The notes under the pieces were generated by a model. The model searched no databases. It saw only the letters and a list, made by a program, of their open reading frames with translations, and was not told the origin of the DNA. This document shows, in pieces, positions 44,986 through 56,997 of a stretch of 64,000 nucleotides of DNA (position 1 is its first letter; each line of letters opens with the position of its first letter). Source of the DNA: Tomocerus qinae. Its lineage: Eukaryota > Arthropoda > Collembola > Entomobryomorpha > Tomoceridae. The position numbers were made by a program, and so were the translations under genes. The stretch covers positions 61,876,001 to 61,940,000 of the forward strand of contig CM034546.1 of assembly GCA_020055645.1 (NCBI GenBank), read 5' to 3'.

Positions 44986-45761
44986 TACCAAACTTAGAAA
45001 GTTCATATATACATGTGGGCCTTATGGGCTGAGTCATCCACTCTGGGGTGTAGAAATAGCAGGATACGAGTAGAACAGGAAATTATAGGAACTTATCATT
45101 ATTATAGAATAAGTTTTGTTATTAAAACGACTGTTTATACTATAATATACACAACGCCAAGGCCTACATCCTTCAATTACTTAATAATTTAAACAACCAA
45201 ACTAGAAGTATCACGGAAGTAAAACAAGCAGGTATAAGAGTTTCTGAAAAATTTTTTTGGGAATAGGAATAGTAAATATGATACTATACAAAAATCAGGC
45301 ATTCCTGCACTGAGCTATTACAACTGAGACACCAAACTTAAAAGTCAACCTATGGACTGTGTCATCCCTATATGGGGTTTTAAAGTGCAAGTAAAGCAGG
45401 ATTCGAGTAGGAAATTAAATTACGGAATTTTTCGTAGTCTAAAATACTTTCTACTGTTCATATAATAGTACATCATAAGACTAAAGCTAAACTATTAATT
45501 GCCTTTCTTATCAATTTACAACCAAAATGGAAAGTAGCTCGAAAGTAAAAAGCTTAAAATATAACGTATAAAATATGAGTTCATGAAAAATTATTTCCTT
45601 TAGTATCAGTAGATTATAAAAATATCCTAGTATAATAAACAACAAATTGAAGTATAAGCCTAGACTTTGAACAAGTTTTAAGGATATGCTTTAGAGAAAA
45701 TTGGAAATGAAAATTCTACTTCCTTATGAGCTAAAGCTTAGCAGGAAATGAATTCGGAAAC

Positions 45762-45769
45762 TATAAAAG
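45762..45769 (+). promoter_or_regulatory. Candidate TATA box of C4
   Basis: TATAAAAG, 133 bp before the C4 start, after AGCAGGAAATGAATTCGGAA as in C2 and C3. The promoter thus survives although the gene body is deleted. Confidence 0.6.
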
Positions 45770-45901
45770 AACCGATAGAGAAATCATTTGACACTGGAAG
45801 TAGAAATAAATGAAATACTATAATACTATACAAGAACCCTACAATACAACAAAAGAAATATCTTGCAAATATTTTCGCATTCAATTGCAATGCAACATAT
45901 T

Positions 45902-46948
45902 ATGGGGAACAGTAGCTGTAGTTATTTTTGTTTATTAGTGCTACTTTTTCTGGTTAGCTTTTCGAGCAGTCAAAAACAGTCTGACCACATTTTGTCAACT
46001 TTAACAAATTCCGTTCACAAAAATTGCAGGCAGAACATATTTTTGTATGAGACAGTCGACGGCGAAAGTGTAGAACTTCAATTCGTGGAGCAACCATTTG
46101 TCCTCGTTAGAGCTTCCACAATTAAACTTTCTGACTTTTATAAAAAGGAGCTGGAATTTCCCTTCTGGAACGATTACAATTTGTTTTTATTTTATCATGT
46201 TACACTGCCGATCAATGGCTTATTTTCGGAAATATTTAATAAAAATGTGTCTACAATTGGCATCTCCCATAAATATTTAAATTGCATTTCATATTTTCTT
46301 ATGTTCCCTGAAAGTCAAAATCAGTTGCAACATACAAAGCGAGACTTATTTTTGGCATCTGAATTTGTCAAATCTGCTTATACAGACATTAATATTGGAC
46401 GACATTTAGAAATTGAAAAGAAACTTGTAGAAAAATTAATTGGTTTCAAACGTGCTGACCGGACATTCCTGTACTACTTTGAAGTAACTGCCTCTGAGAA
46501 ATATGAATTCACACAATATAATATATCCAAATTTGAGCTTATTTTGGCTGCTCTTCAAAATTATCCGGAAAATTCCTATATTTATTCTTTTACTAAGGGA
46601 ATCCCAAATCGTTATAGTATCAAGGGAATTTATCGAAATTTGACGAATTATATTGATATTCTACATGCTTAAAATATTGAATTGGCTATCACAATAATGG
46701 CTGTCACAATTGTAGTTTTTTTATTAGAAAATCACAAACACATGTTAAAATTACTGTCAATTCTTAAAAATTATTGCATGACATTTATGTCTAAAATCCC
46801 TCTCCTTTGTAATTGCGGATTCATACAGTGTCGTAAGAGTAATGAATATTTATGTAATTTTTTTGCCAATCTTCGATTCTCAAATTGGTTGCCTCAACAA
46901 CGCCAACATCGACATCAACGTCATAGCATTAATTTGGCGTGGACGTGA
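45902..46948 (+). pseudogene. Type C gene with the channel core deleted (C4)
   Basis: The start codon aligned with C2 and C3 is the ATG at 45902 (the frame is open to 45863). It encodes a leader and about 257 residues of the extracellular part, matching C2 to the segment GIYRNLTNYIDIL, then TAA at 46670-46672. Immediately afterwards, in the same frame, 46682-46948 matches the C-terminus of C3 from the middle of TM3 (AVTIVVFLLENHKHM to HSINLAWT). About 400 codons, including the rest of the ligand-binding part, TM1, pore and TM2, have been removed. No channel can form. A secreted N-terminal fragment could still be made, as leader and promoter are intact, but no evidence shows this. Confidence 0.88.
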
Positions 46949-47422
46949 AACTGGAATGAATAAAGATTTGTGTTATTATGTTAGCTATATCCTCTTTTTG
47001 ATCAGTCATCATAATTTCAAAATCATAATCATAATTTCAGCAGCCTTTACTAGCTCAGCAAAGGTAATGTTTTAATTGCATTCATTGTGTAGCGTGTGTA
47101 AGTTCGGATAGTGTAAACTCAAACTGACTGCGTCCTTCACTTCATTCAGCTTTCTCTCTAGCAGTGCACTGTGAATTTCTGTCTGTACCAAGTGAGATTA
47201 AACAATATTTTTGCAATTGCAGTAAAAAAGTAACGAAAAATAAACCGCGCAATTTGATTTGAACCACTAAATCAGAATCAATCAATTCAATCACTGCTCA
47301 CAGTTCTGTTTGCATTCAGTGCATTCACCCTAATAAAGTTGTTAGTGACCAAAGTGACCACTCACCAGTGCTTACTTTCAACTTCATGGATTTCTTGATT
47401 TGCAAATTGTAAACAATTACAC
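46949..47422. other. Spacer between C4 and the foldback element
   Basis: Non-coding AT-rich sequence. The part after about 47100 is unlike the C-gene downstream regions, so the receptor array ends here. The last nine bases (47414-47422) are the left target duplication of the next element. Confidence 0.65.
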
Positions 47423-49544
47423 GGGTAAATCCAGCTAGCCGAATCCGAAGGTCCAACTAGCCGAAGCCGAAGGTCCAGCTAGCCGAAGCCGAAGGATGGC
47501 ACCCGAAGCCGAAGGTCCAGGTAGCCAAAGCCGAAGGTCCAGCTAGCCTAATCCGAAGGTCCAGGTAGCCGAAGCCGAAGGTACCAGCTAGCCGAAGCCG
47601 AAGAATGTACCAGGTAGCCGAAGTTCCGAAGGTCCAGCTACCCGAAATCAGAAGGTCCAGCTAGCCGAAGCCGAAGTACCAGCTACCCGACTCGAAGGTC
47701 CCGCTACCCGAAGCCGAAGGGACAAGTGAATCTACCCAAAGCCGAAGGTCCCGCTACCCGATGCGGAAGGGATAAGTGAATCTACCCGAAGCCGAAGGTC
47801 CCGCTACCCGAAGCCGAAGGTCCCGCTACCAGAAGCCGAAGGTCCAGCTACCCGAAGCCGAAGTACCAGCTACCCGAAGCCGAAGTACCAGCTACCCGAA
47901 GCCGAAGGTCCCGCTACACGAAGCCGAAGTACCAGCTACCCGAAGCCGAAGGCCCCGCTACCCGAAACCAGCTAGCCGAAGCGGAAGTACCAGCTACCCG
48001 AAGCCGAAGGTCCAGGTAGCCGAAGCCGAAGGTCCAGGTAGCCGAAGCCGACGGTCCAGCTAGCCGAAGCCGAAGGTCCAGGTAGCCGAAGCCAAAGGTA
48101 CCAGCTAGCCGAAATCAGAAGGTCAAGCTAGTCAATCTGTCAGCATGTTGAATCTTGGTAAAAATCCAACCCTGGGTAATAATAGATTTAAAAAGAAGTT
48201 TTTTTGGAAATGTTTAATTCACTATTGTTACTCAACGCAGAGTATCCCACAAAAACTTTAAACTATGAAGTTGTAGGCAATAATCTCAGATAACTGAAAC
48301 TTATGGCCCAATCTGCATTGATTTTAGGAAAATTAATTTTTAAAATTTCCACCTTTTAAAAATTTGAAATTCAATAAGTGTTATTCAATAATCTGGAACA
48401 GTCAATCATTACGTCGTATAATTTCCAATCTAGTTTTGGGGATTTAATGACTGCAAAAATGGTAACTTTAAACCCCAATTCAAGGTTGTTATCTAATTTT
48501 CAAATATAAATAATACATTTTCGGTATAAAGATCGAATTTATGTTACTGCAGTTTATTTTATGACTATTGAAAGGGCGAATCAAATAAAGCCTAGTCGCC
48601 TTACTCAGCCGAGCTAAAAATGAATACATAGTAGTTTGGTACGTAACGTAATAGATTAAGTAATTGATGCAGTTTAGTTTTATGTATCCTTTGGGCAGCT
48701 GGACCTTCGGCTTCGGGTAGAGGGACCTTCGGCTTCGGGTAGCGGGACCTTCGGCTTCGGGTAGCTGGACCTTCGGCTTCGGGTAACTGGACCTTCGGGT
48801 AGCTGGACCTTCGGCTTCGGGTAGCTGGACCTTTGGCTTTGGGTGTCATCCTTCGGCTTCGGGTAGCGGGACCTTCGGCTTCGGGTAGCTGGACCTTCGG
48901 CTTCGGGTAGCTGGACCTTCGGCTTCTGGTAGCTGGTTTCGGGTAGCGGGGCCTTCGGCTTCGGGTAGCTGGTACTTCGGCTTCGTGTAGCTGGACCTTT
49001 GGCTTTGGGTGTCATCCTTCGGCTTCGGCTACCTGGACCTTCGGCTTTGGGTGTCAACCTTCTGCTTCGGGTAGCGGGACCTTCGGCTTCGGCTAGCTGG
49101 ACCTTCGGCTTCGGGTAGCTGGACCTTCGGCTTCGGGTAGCTGGACCTTTGGCTTTGGGTGTCATCCTTCGGCTTCGGGTAGCGGGACCTTCGGCTTTGG
49201 GTGTCAACCTTCTGCTTCGGGTAGCGGGACCTTCGGCTTCGGCTAGCTGGACCTTCTGATTTCGGGTAGCTGGACCTTCGAGTCGGCTAGCTGGTACTTC
49301 GGCTTCGGCTAGCTGGACCTTCTGATTTCGGGTAGCTGGACCTTCGGAACTTCGGCTACCTGGTACATTCTTCGGCTTCGGCTAGCTGGTACCTTCGGCT
49401 TCGGCTACCTGGACCTTCGGATTCGGCTAGCTGGACCTTCGGCTTCGGCTACCTGGACCTTCGGCTTCTGGTGTCATCCTTCGGCTTCGGATAGCTGGAC
49501 CTTCGGCTAGCTGGACCTTCGGATTCGGCTAGCTGGATTTACCC
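47423..49544. mobile_element. Foldback (FB)-like element: satellite arms in inverted orientation, 9-bp target duplication
   Basis: Left arm 47423 to about 48130 consists of variable 20-24-bp units related to GGTCCAGCTAGCCGAAGCCG. The right arm, about 48690-49544, holds the same units reverse-complemented (TTCGGCTTCGGGTAGCTGG). The arms are collinear from the outside in, including odd units such as GAATGTACCAGGTAGCCGAA. The termini are GGGTAAATCCAGCTAGCC and its inverse, and the flanks are the exact 9-bp duplication CAATTACAC (47414-47422, 49545-49553). Tandem-repeat inverted arms with a 9-bp duplication are the defining features of Drosophila Foldback elements. The central 48140-48690 is unique AT-rich DNA with no recognised gene. 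Long open frames in the arms (Pro/Lys/Arg/Glu/Ser repeats) are by-products of the repeat. Confidence 0.88.
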
Positions 49545-49702
49545 CAATTACACCCGTTTTAGAAGTTTTGTATTGCCAAGCCAATATTTTATCAGACCTC
49601 AGGGTCAGACCTCTCTGTGTCTCTGTGTCTGTAGTCTGTACTCGTACATTGTACATCGTTCTGTGATGTTAACTGTCAACAGTCTTTAATGTTAAATGGT
49701 GA

Positions 49703-52608
49703 ATGGTGTGTTATTCATCTCTAGAAGAACGTAATGAGAAACCAAAACTTTCCAGAGCCAGAAAAATAAGGCTAGATAAGACGTTACAAATTACGAAAAT
49801 GACTGAAGTACAGCAGTGTATATTTTGCCTTATGCCATCATTGATGATTATTGGAACTGAACCAAAGTTAAAGTATCAAATTCGAACAATTTTTGTACTG
49901 AGAAAGCTTTTAGAAATCCCGAGTTCAACTTGTTCTGATCTCTTGAAATACGGAAATCCTGCAACCTGGTTTTCTTATTGTGCCGAATGTCTCGAAGCAA
50001 TTTTTGAAGCGGAGAAGATTTTTTCGTCTCTAAAAGAATTGGAAAATAAATTGAAAAAGTTGAAAGAAGAGATATTGAATAAGATGTACAAACATTGCCA
50101 TAAACAGATCGGAGATTTGCAAACGTCTTCTTTCAAAGATACAAATGAAGATGTACTTTTTCGAATTAGGAGGGAAATCGTGCGAAGTGAGTTTAAAAAT
50201 AGGTTTTATCAAGCATTTAATTAGTATGTCTTTGATCTATAATTACAAAGTGGAATTTTTCTAATTACTGTGTATTTTCTAGGAATTCATTTAAATGATT
50301 CACAAGATATTGACAAACACTCTAAACCTGCTGAAGTGAAAATTGAAATTCAACATGATTTTTCCTATGAAGAAAAGGATGAGCCACATGACCCTGACGA
50401 TTGCGAATCAGATGAAGAAAATAATTCTTGCAGTCAAGTGGACGTGTGTGATGAAACCCCTAATAAACAGTACTTGGAAAGCAACTGTAATCAGGAGAAA
50501 ATGTTCAGGGGTAAGATGGAGGATTTAGAAATTAAAATACCCCATCAAACCAGAAGTGGCCGATTTATAAAATTCAACGACTCCTCTGATCTTCATAGGT
50601 ATAAAGTAACCCAAAATATTTTCTATTAATTTAGTAATTTCATAGTTGTATATTATAAATAGTCCAATTATTATTTATTTCAAAGCAATGAAGACGAAAT
50701 CGACAGAAATGAGCAAGATGATGAATTTTTCTGTAATGTATGTTCTTCAAGTTTCTCGACGGACACAAAATTAAACAGTCACATTTACCACAAGCATAAA
50801 ATGGGCGACTTTGCTTTTAAGTGCACAAAGTGCAAGAAAAAGTTTGCCACAGCGGGACTTCTGGAAATACACTTAAAATCGCATTTGGATGGAAACGTGA
50901 AATTGGCGAGTGGAAAACCGAACAAACAAAACGCACCTTTTAAATGTCCAAAATGCACGAAAAGTTACAAAACATCGGTCGGTCTTCAAAATCACGAGAT
51001 TCGTACCCACAGTTAGTTTTCATTTTTTTAAAATTTTAAATGTTAATTGACAGTTTTCTCCGATTGTAGTCTCTTGAATTGCCAATCACTTTTTTAAATC
51101 ATTTTAGCTGTACAAGAAGGAAAAAATTTTGCCATGCGAATACCAGGGACAAATCTTACTTTAGAATTTATAATTTATGTTTATAGCTTACGAAAAATAT
51201 TGTTATGTATCCATTAGACCTTAAAGGAATCAAAAGTTTCTACAGCTTTAGTTTATAATTGGACATTAAAACTTTTATTGTGTTATAATACAAATTTCAG
51301 CCTAAGTAAACCCATAAATAATATATTTATTCACGAATATATTTTTTCATAGAGAGGCATAATTGTATAACATTTAATAATGCTAAAGTCTGTAGGATAC
51401 TCCTTGGTTTCTATTTTGAATTTTTAAGGTTAAAACTAGCTTTTAAATCATTTTCTTCTTTTATAGTTTCAGGTAAGGAGATGCCATACCAGTGTGAAAA
51501 TTGCGATAAAGGATTTGTTCGGTACAGAAGTCTCCGATTACATTGTTTTAATTATCATAATGGACCACCAGTGGGAAGGGGAAATACAAAAATTATGGAA
51601 GAAAATTATATCAAAAAAACAGTGAAAGCAAAGGTGAATCCCAAAAGAACCTTTTGCCAAGACCAATCTTCTGATAAACAGCTTACAAGCGCTGAATGTG
51701 GAGAAATAATGGTTATTAAAAAAGCTATGAAATCCCATTTGAGAAAAACGCGTAACAACAACTTACCTGTTCAATGTACAGAGTGTCCAATGAAGTTTAA
51801 AAGTAACTGCCTCATGAAAAGTCATTTTAAAATTGTTCATCAAAAGGAAAAGTTAGTTCTACAAAATTATTTTGCTTTATATGATTTTTTGTATTTAACT
51901 AATTTGTCACTCTCTTAAAATTATTGCAGAAACTTCATGTGCGAAATATGCAGCAAGTCCTTTTCTACTAAAGCGCAGATGACGTACCACCAAATGAGAG
52001 ATCATGAGGATAGTGATAAACTCAAATGTAAAGAATGTGGGCGCATTTATGCAGATCCGTTCGCCCTAGATAAGCACATAACTTTGGTGCACAATAAAAA
52101 TAAATGTCCTTTTCAGTGTCTAGTCTGCGATTACCGGACAATGACCAAAAGCGCTCTCGATTCTCATGTAATAAGAAGACATACAAACGAAAAACCCTAT
52201 TCCTGTGATACATGCAAAAAATCTTATAATTCAAAGCAAACATTAAAAATCCATATGCGAATTCACACAGGAGAAAAACCATACAAATGTCAATTTTGTC
52301 AAAAGGCATTTAGTACCAAGAAACATGCAGTCCGGCATGAACAGGATTTACATTCCACAGAAAAACCTTACCAATGTGAATTGTGTGGAAAGAGATTCCC
52401 CTCCAAACACTATTTGCATACTCATGTGTACGACATTCATAGGAAGAGACAAAAGGATCCAGTGCCAGAGAAAATCTTAATTAGTGACGAACTACTAAAA
52501 GAAGTTATCAATCAAAATTCGTCTGAGGCCACAAAACCAAATGTGGCTGCTTTATATTTGGAGAAATCGTTACAGATTAAAGGAAACTTACAATCAGAAA
52601 TTAATTGA
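49703..52608 (+). CDS. ZAD-like C2H2 zinc-finger transcription factor, five exons
   Basis: Exons: 49703..50186, 50283..50598, 50686..51011, 51467..51851, 51930..52608 (729 residues). All junctions are GT-AG and keep frame: donors gtgagt, gtataa, gttagt, gttagt; acceptors ttctag, tcaaag, ttatag, ttgcag. The N-terminus has two Cys pairs (C39/C42 and C93/C96) followed by a Lys/Glu-rich coiled coil (about 98-125), which resembles the arthropod ZAD dimerisation domain. An acidic linker follows. Then 11 C2H2 fingers: one in exon 3 starting FFCNVC, then FKCTKC, FKCPKC, YQCENC, VQCTEC, FMCEIC, LKCKEC, FQCLVC, YSCDTC, YKCQFC and YQCELC. A degenerate finger (SAECGEIMVIKKAMKSH) sits between the fourth and fifth. 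One canonical linker HTGEKPYKC is present. Likely a nuclear DNA-binding regulator; target unknown. A downstream ATG at 49799 is an alternative start. Confidence 0.88.
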
Positions 52609-53169
52609 TAAACACATCTCTCTATATTGTTCTAAAAATTAAATATGTAAACCCATTCAGAAAACCCGAGTGCAATACTACATTTTTTGTTAGTTGTTTT
52701 CCACATATTAATTATTTATCTGCTAATAAAAAGATAGAGGTAAATTACATTACCTATTTCAATTAAAAATCAAATATTTTCTTGAATAAACTGTTCTGTT
52801 ATATCTAAATTTAATTTTGAAACCTCTTCCTAATTCTCTTCCTAATGTACTTCATAATATTGACGAAATATAAACTATATTTCAAACTTATTATAATAGA
52901 GCTAAATAGATATACAACTCAATTTTCCTGAATATGGAAATTAAATATTTACATTTACTACAAAGTAAAAAGCAAACCAACCAACAATTCGAGTTTTATT
53001 CGTTTTATTTAGAAACAAATGAAGTTTAACGAACAATAATTTTATAAGGCTTACAGTGTTATTACTAAATTACAGAAGATTTTATCATGCCGGCCTTGGT
53101 TGTTGTATCATACTTATGCAATACCACTTCACAGTCTGTATACTTATACATTTACTTCATAGCCTACAA
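52609..53169. other. Spacer between convergent zinc-finger and 7TM genes
   Basis: 3' region of both genes. Candidate polyadenylation words AATAAA occur near 52725 and 52785. Nothing else seen. Confidence 0.6.
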
Positions 53170-54640
53170 TTAGGAACTGATAAGAAGTTTCCCAATGCCC
53201 CTGACAAGGCTCATTATAAACCTAGGAACACTCCTCTTGCTGATTTTGAGACAGTCGCCGATTTGAAATTGTTCGTGTTTGCACGATATTTGATATTTCT
53301 TCATGTACATGCAGTCTATATATTTATTAGATGTGAATAAAGATATGCTTTTTGTTACTCCATTTACAACTTTGTTAAAACTTGTGAACATGGTTAAAGC
53401 CAAAATCCAAAATGATGCCAACAAAATGGGACATATTGCAAATATGGATGTTACAATAGGAGACATGTCCCTGTAATTATCTATCAAAATGCAAAATGTT
53501 ATTAAAACTGATCGATTAATCAGGAAATATGCAAGCTGTAGGATATTTCGGAGAATTTCGTTTAAGACTTTTAATAGAATTTGAAATTTTGTGTGAACCA
53601 CTACGAACACTTCTGGGGTTCGAGCGGAATAATTGCTCCTGTATTCATTTCTTCCAAATCTAAAGAAATTACAGTCAACATAAATAATTAAATATTACAT
53701 TGAATAATAATAATCGGAGATTTAAACTGGCGTTCCTTACTTTAATTCATTTGCCATGGATGTCATATTACGGTAGGTGAAGAGGCATATCAATGCGAGA
53801 CCACTCGATAAAAACATCTCTGCGGTAAATATCCACCAAATTACAAATCCGTAGAGAACTACGAAGATCCAACTTTTGTACTGTTCTGGTAAGAAATAGT
53901 ACGGGAATATTGGCAGATCGTAAATAACTAAAAAGAAGGTAGCGTTAAAAATTGAGTAAATGGCTGCCCAAAAAGTCAGTCCTATGGCTACATATTCGTC
54001 CGCCTTAGTCATTTCGAAACTATTTTCCGTGTGTTCCTCTATAAACAAATATTTTCATCAATCATATACAAAATTACATTAGTATTAACACATTCAAGTT
54101 ATTTCCATTGTTTGTACCTAATTGAATTGACATAAAAGTCACTACGTGACTAAGCAAGCTAAGTAATAAGATAGATTTATATGCATATGTAATACCTTCA
54201 AATTTGAGCAGTGTTTTCATTGTTTCTTCGAGAATTTTGACCATCTCATCAAATTTAAATAAAACCCCATAGAATAACCCACATCCGACAATCATGCATA
54301 TCCAAATACCTAAACAAAGTCCGTAGAGATAAGTGGTTTCATGTGAGAGTGTCATTTGAACAAATTGAACAATTAGAAATCCAGTTAGCGCTGTATAAGT
54401 TCCAATTGTGAGATAGTTTCTCCATAGATCCCATTTGGACAATGATTTGGATAGACAAAATAATTCACTATTAAAACCCGCTGGACATGCACCAAGTACA
54501 TTACACATTTTTAAATTGAAAGCTAAAACTTTCAAATACATTGCCCGATTTGGTGGACATTTTAAACTTCTCAGTTTGGAGTCCAAGGTTTTCATTGTAA
54601 GTGTCTCACTAAGATTTTTCATGGTTTGTGTCCAATACAT
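53170..54640 (-). CDS. 7TM chemoreceptor-like gene (gustatory-receptor style), complete
   Basis: Three exons on the minus strand: 54640..54196, 54038..53741, 53659..53170, giving 410 residues. The introns are phase 1 (GAAG then gtatta) and phase 2 (ATTAAA then gtaagg, acceptor tttag), exactly the phases and places found in the gene at 1-4818. ATG at 54640 begins MYWTQTMKNLSE. Hydrophobic helices include NYLTIGTYTALTGFLIVQFV, LYGLCLGIWICMIVGCGLFY, TFWAAIYSIFNATFFLVIY, WIFVVLYGFVIWWIFTAEMF and SIFAICPILLASFWILALTM. The C-terminal part (SLVRGIGKLLISS) parallels SFSRGVGKILTMAAG of the first gene. A plasma-membrane receptor of the insect-type gustatory/odorant receptor superfamily is the best guess; sequence motifs alone do not prove it. 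Both introns are short here (157 and 81 bp). Confidence 0.65.
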
Positions 54641-56997
54641 TGTGCACTGCTTTTGAGGTTATACAATGGTATCTATAGATCTTTAATAGATGTCCACAAT
54701 CAATCCGAAGTAAAGATTTTATTTTATTTACTTAAAAATACTTTAAAACGCAACTGTTTTGTTCACTATCTTGTCAAAAAATGGTGACCCCCATCAGTCG
54801 ATCTCTTATATATAGACGGAAATTATGCAATACCTGTATCTTATAAAAATCTTATAAAAATAACCTAACCATTGCATTGGTCATTTCATTTCCGTGATTG
54901 ACATCATGAGTATTCTGGAACACACATCAACGTCTATGTGTTAAGGTTGTATCGTTCGTTGCAAGGTTGCTTTAAGACATGTCAATTTGACAAAAGTGGA
55001 GAAACAAAAGTGCTTTAAAGATAACCTGTAATTTTACTTAGGAATGCATTACCTCCCACTGATATTTTAACCGAAATCAAATTGCATGTGAATACAATTT
55101 GAGCGAATATTTACGTCAAATATTGCAGCATTTTATTCGAAGGTCTATTTTGTAATATTGCATTAGTATCTGTATTAGGTAACTCAGAAAATCTATTAAA
55201 ATACAAACATATAGATGCTCAAGGTGCAAAAGAACATTGTAAGGAAAAATTGTCGATTCAATTACAAAATGTTAAGAATTACAAACAGGTATAATTACAA
55301 AAATTATCTCGACGTCGCCCCATTGATATGGATCAAATCACTATATCATATATATAATCTTAGACTTGAGAAAGCAATAAATTTACCTGTCTATATATGT
55401 CTGTACGTGTGGTAGGGTGATTCCAAATTCAAAATGCGCATGTTCACTTTTTCTAAGCCATCGGAGCACGTAAAGTAAGTAAGTAAATATTAAGCAAGTT
55501 TGGAATTGGCATTGGACATTGGAACATATACAGTGCAGCCCAGACTATCCAATACCCAAACATAAATTGTTTGTTTCATAATATGCAAAGCACTCTTTCC
55601 AATGCCTAAAACGCAACTCGAAAAGCAAATTGTTTGTTTCATAATATGCAAAGCATAACTACTATATATGTCTATGAATCTACATATTATGTATGTCTGG
55701 TAGGAGACCCTAGGAACGTGCATATATTACGTAACGTAAAACCCCCTCCTCAATGTATAACGCAAGTGCTGACCAAAGACATATTGAGGGATTCAAGAAG
55801 AGAATTTTTTCTCAAAATAGCAAAAAATTTCGCGCCCTTCACGATTATTTGCCATTTTAAGCAATTTTTGACTCATTTTCTTCTAAAAATCCCAAAATGT
55901 TTCGAATATTCATGCATAAAATATCTATATGAAATATTATTATATTATTATTGTATAAGCCCCCTCCGAAACTCAGTTCTGTATACGTGCTTGGTGCTGA
56001 CTATATAACAACTTTTGAGTATCTCCTCCCCCAACATCTGCACACGTAATAAATGCAGGTTCCTTAAAAGCAAAAAAGCGAATTCCGCATGCCCATTTTC
56101 TCTAACGACCGAAATGAGTTATTTCATAAATTATTATAACATCAAATAATATTATATTATATATATAATATATATATAATATATTATAATCATCTTTCTT
56201 TGGGACAGTTTGCACACCTTTTTTGTAGAATTAAATGACAGGAGTACTGGTTAACAATATATAAGTGAAGTACCGATGATTTTTTGGAATTGTTTTTGTT
56301 ACTGTAATGGGTGGTCTGCTGAAATTCTTTTGGGTGCTAGGTTCCCCCTTAGCTGGGTTCACTAGTATACAATAAATACAATTATAGAGTTACCATGAGT
56401 CACAGTCGACAGGGAAATCAATCCATGTTAAATATTTGTGAGGAGTCAAATCAAAAGTGAGTGAAAGAAAGAAATAATTTGCTAATTGGTTTATTCTGTT
56501 GAATTCTGCTATACTTGTGTGAGATTTCTAAGAGAAATTTTTGTCGAAAATAAATCGGAATGGTATAATGTCCACTGTCCAGCAAATTGATTTGATGCGA
56601 CTACTAATACTAACTAAGGGATAATAATGCTTCCGTGTAGCAAACCTTACAAGAAGTCCATCTAAAATATTTAAACCGATAAGATCACCATATCGCCTTT
56701 TTTGTAGTCGAGGTCGAGCAGTTTCTTAAAAGCCCGAATTTTCTATAAAAAACAGTAGTTCAAAAACCACTGCAAAACGTAACTTAAATAATTTTTAAAT
56801 GATTCATCGATGTTGTACATGTTATGACATTTTAATAATTTTATCTTACCACACACAAAATACAAATTTTGAGATTAATTATTATATCATTCGTGACCAT
56901 TCCCAATAAATCTAACTATTTCATAAAATAAGTTATAAATTCCATTCAAGCTGAAACGAACCACTTTAGGGCAAAAATTATGAAATAATAGTAACCA
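54641..56997. other. Spacer between the 7TM gene and the receptor kinase
   Basis: Upstream region of the 7TM gene (TATATATAGAC near 54810), then the dispersed repeat shared with 3849-4240 (about 55360-55760), and an AT dinucleotide-rich tract (56145-56190). Open frames at 55215 and 55634 lie in the repeat and have no domain. The kinase 3' end is at 56998. Confidence 0.65.
55360..55760 (+). repeat. Dispersed repeat shared with 3849-4240
   Basis: Includes AAAGCAATAAATTTACCTGTC and TATGTCTGTACGTGTGGTAGGG-like sequence that matches, reverse-complemented, TACCTGCCACACGTACAGAT and GGTAAATTTATTGCTTTATC at 3950-4010. It also holds an internal direct repeat, TTGTTTGTTTCATAATATGC, at about 55567 and 55630. 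Confidence 0.55.

Larger units (their letters stand above)
41620..45901. other. Spacer between C3 and C4, holding a ruined third unit
   Basis: Contains an A-B spacer relic (about 42270-44520) with no A or B coding sequence left. Three transposons interrupt or adjoin it (42384-43345, 43650-44212, 44519-44985). From about 45590 the C upstream block resumes. An open frame at 44447-44698 is partly spacer and partly MITE and is not a gene. Confidence 0.75.

Noticed and set aside
47776..49207. Long frames of Pro/Lys/Glu/Ala/Arg/Ser repeats that look like a repetitive protein
   Set aside because: They arise on both strands from the tandem repeats of the foldback element and have no start context, splice sites or constant frame.
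47423..49544. CRISPR-like array appearance of regular repeats
   Set aside because: Units are contiguous without unique spacers, the DNA is eukaryotic and the arms are inverted.
53056..53340. Plus-strand 94-codon frame
   Set aside because: Antisense shadow of the last exon of the 7TM receptor gene.
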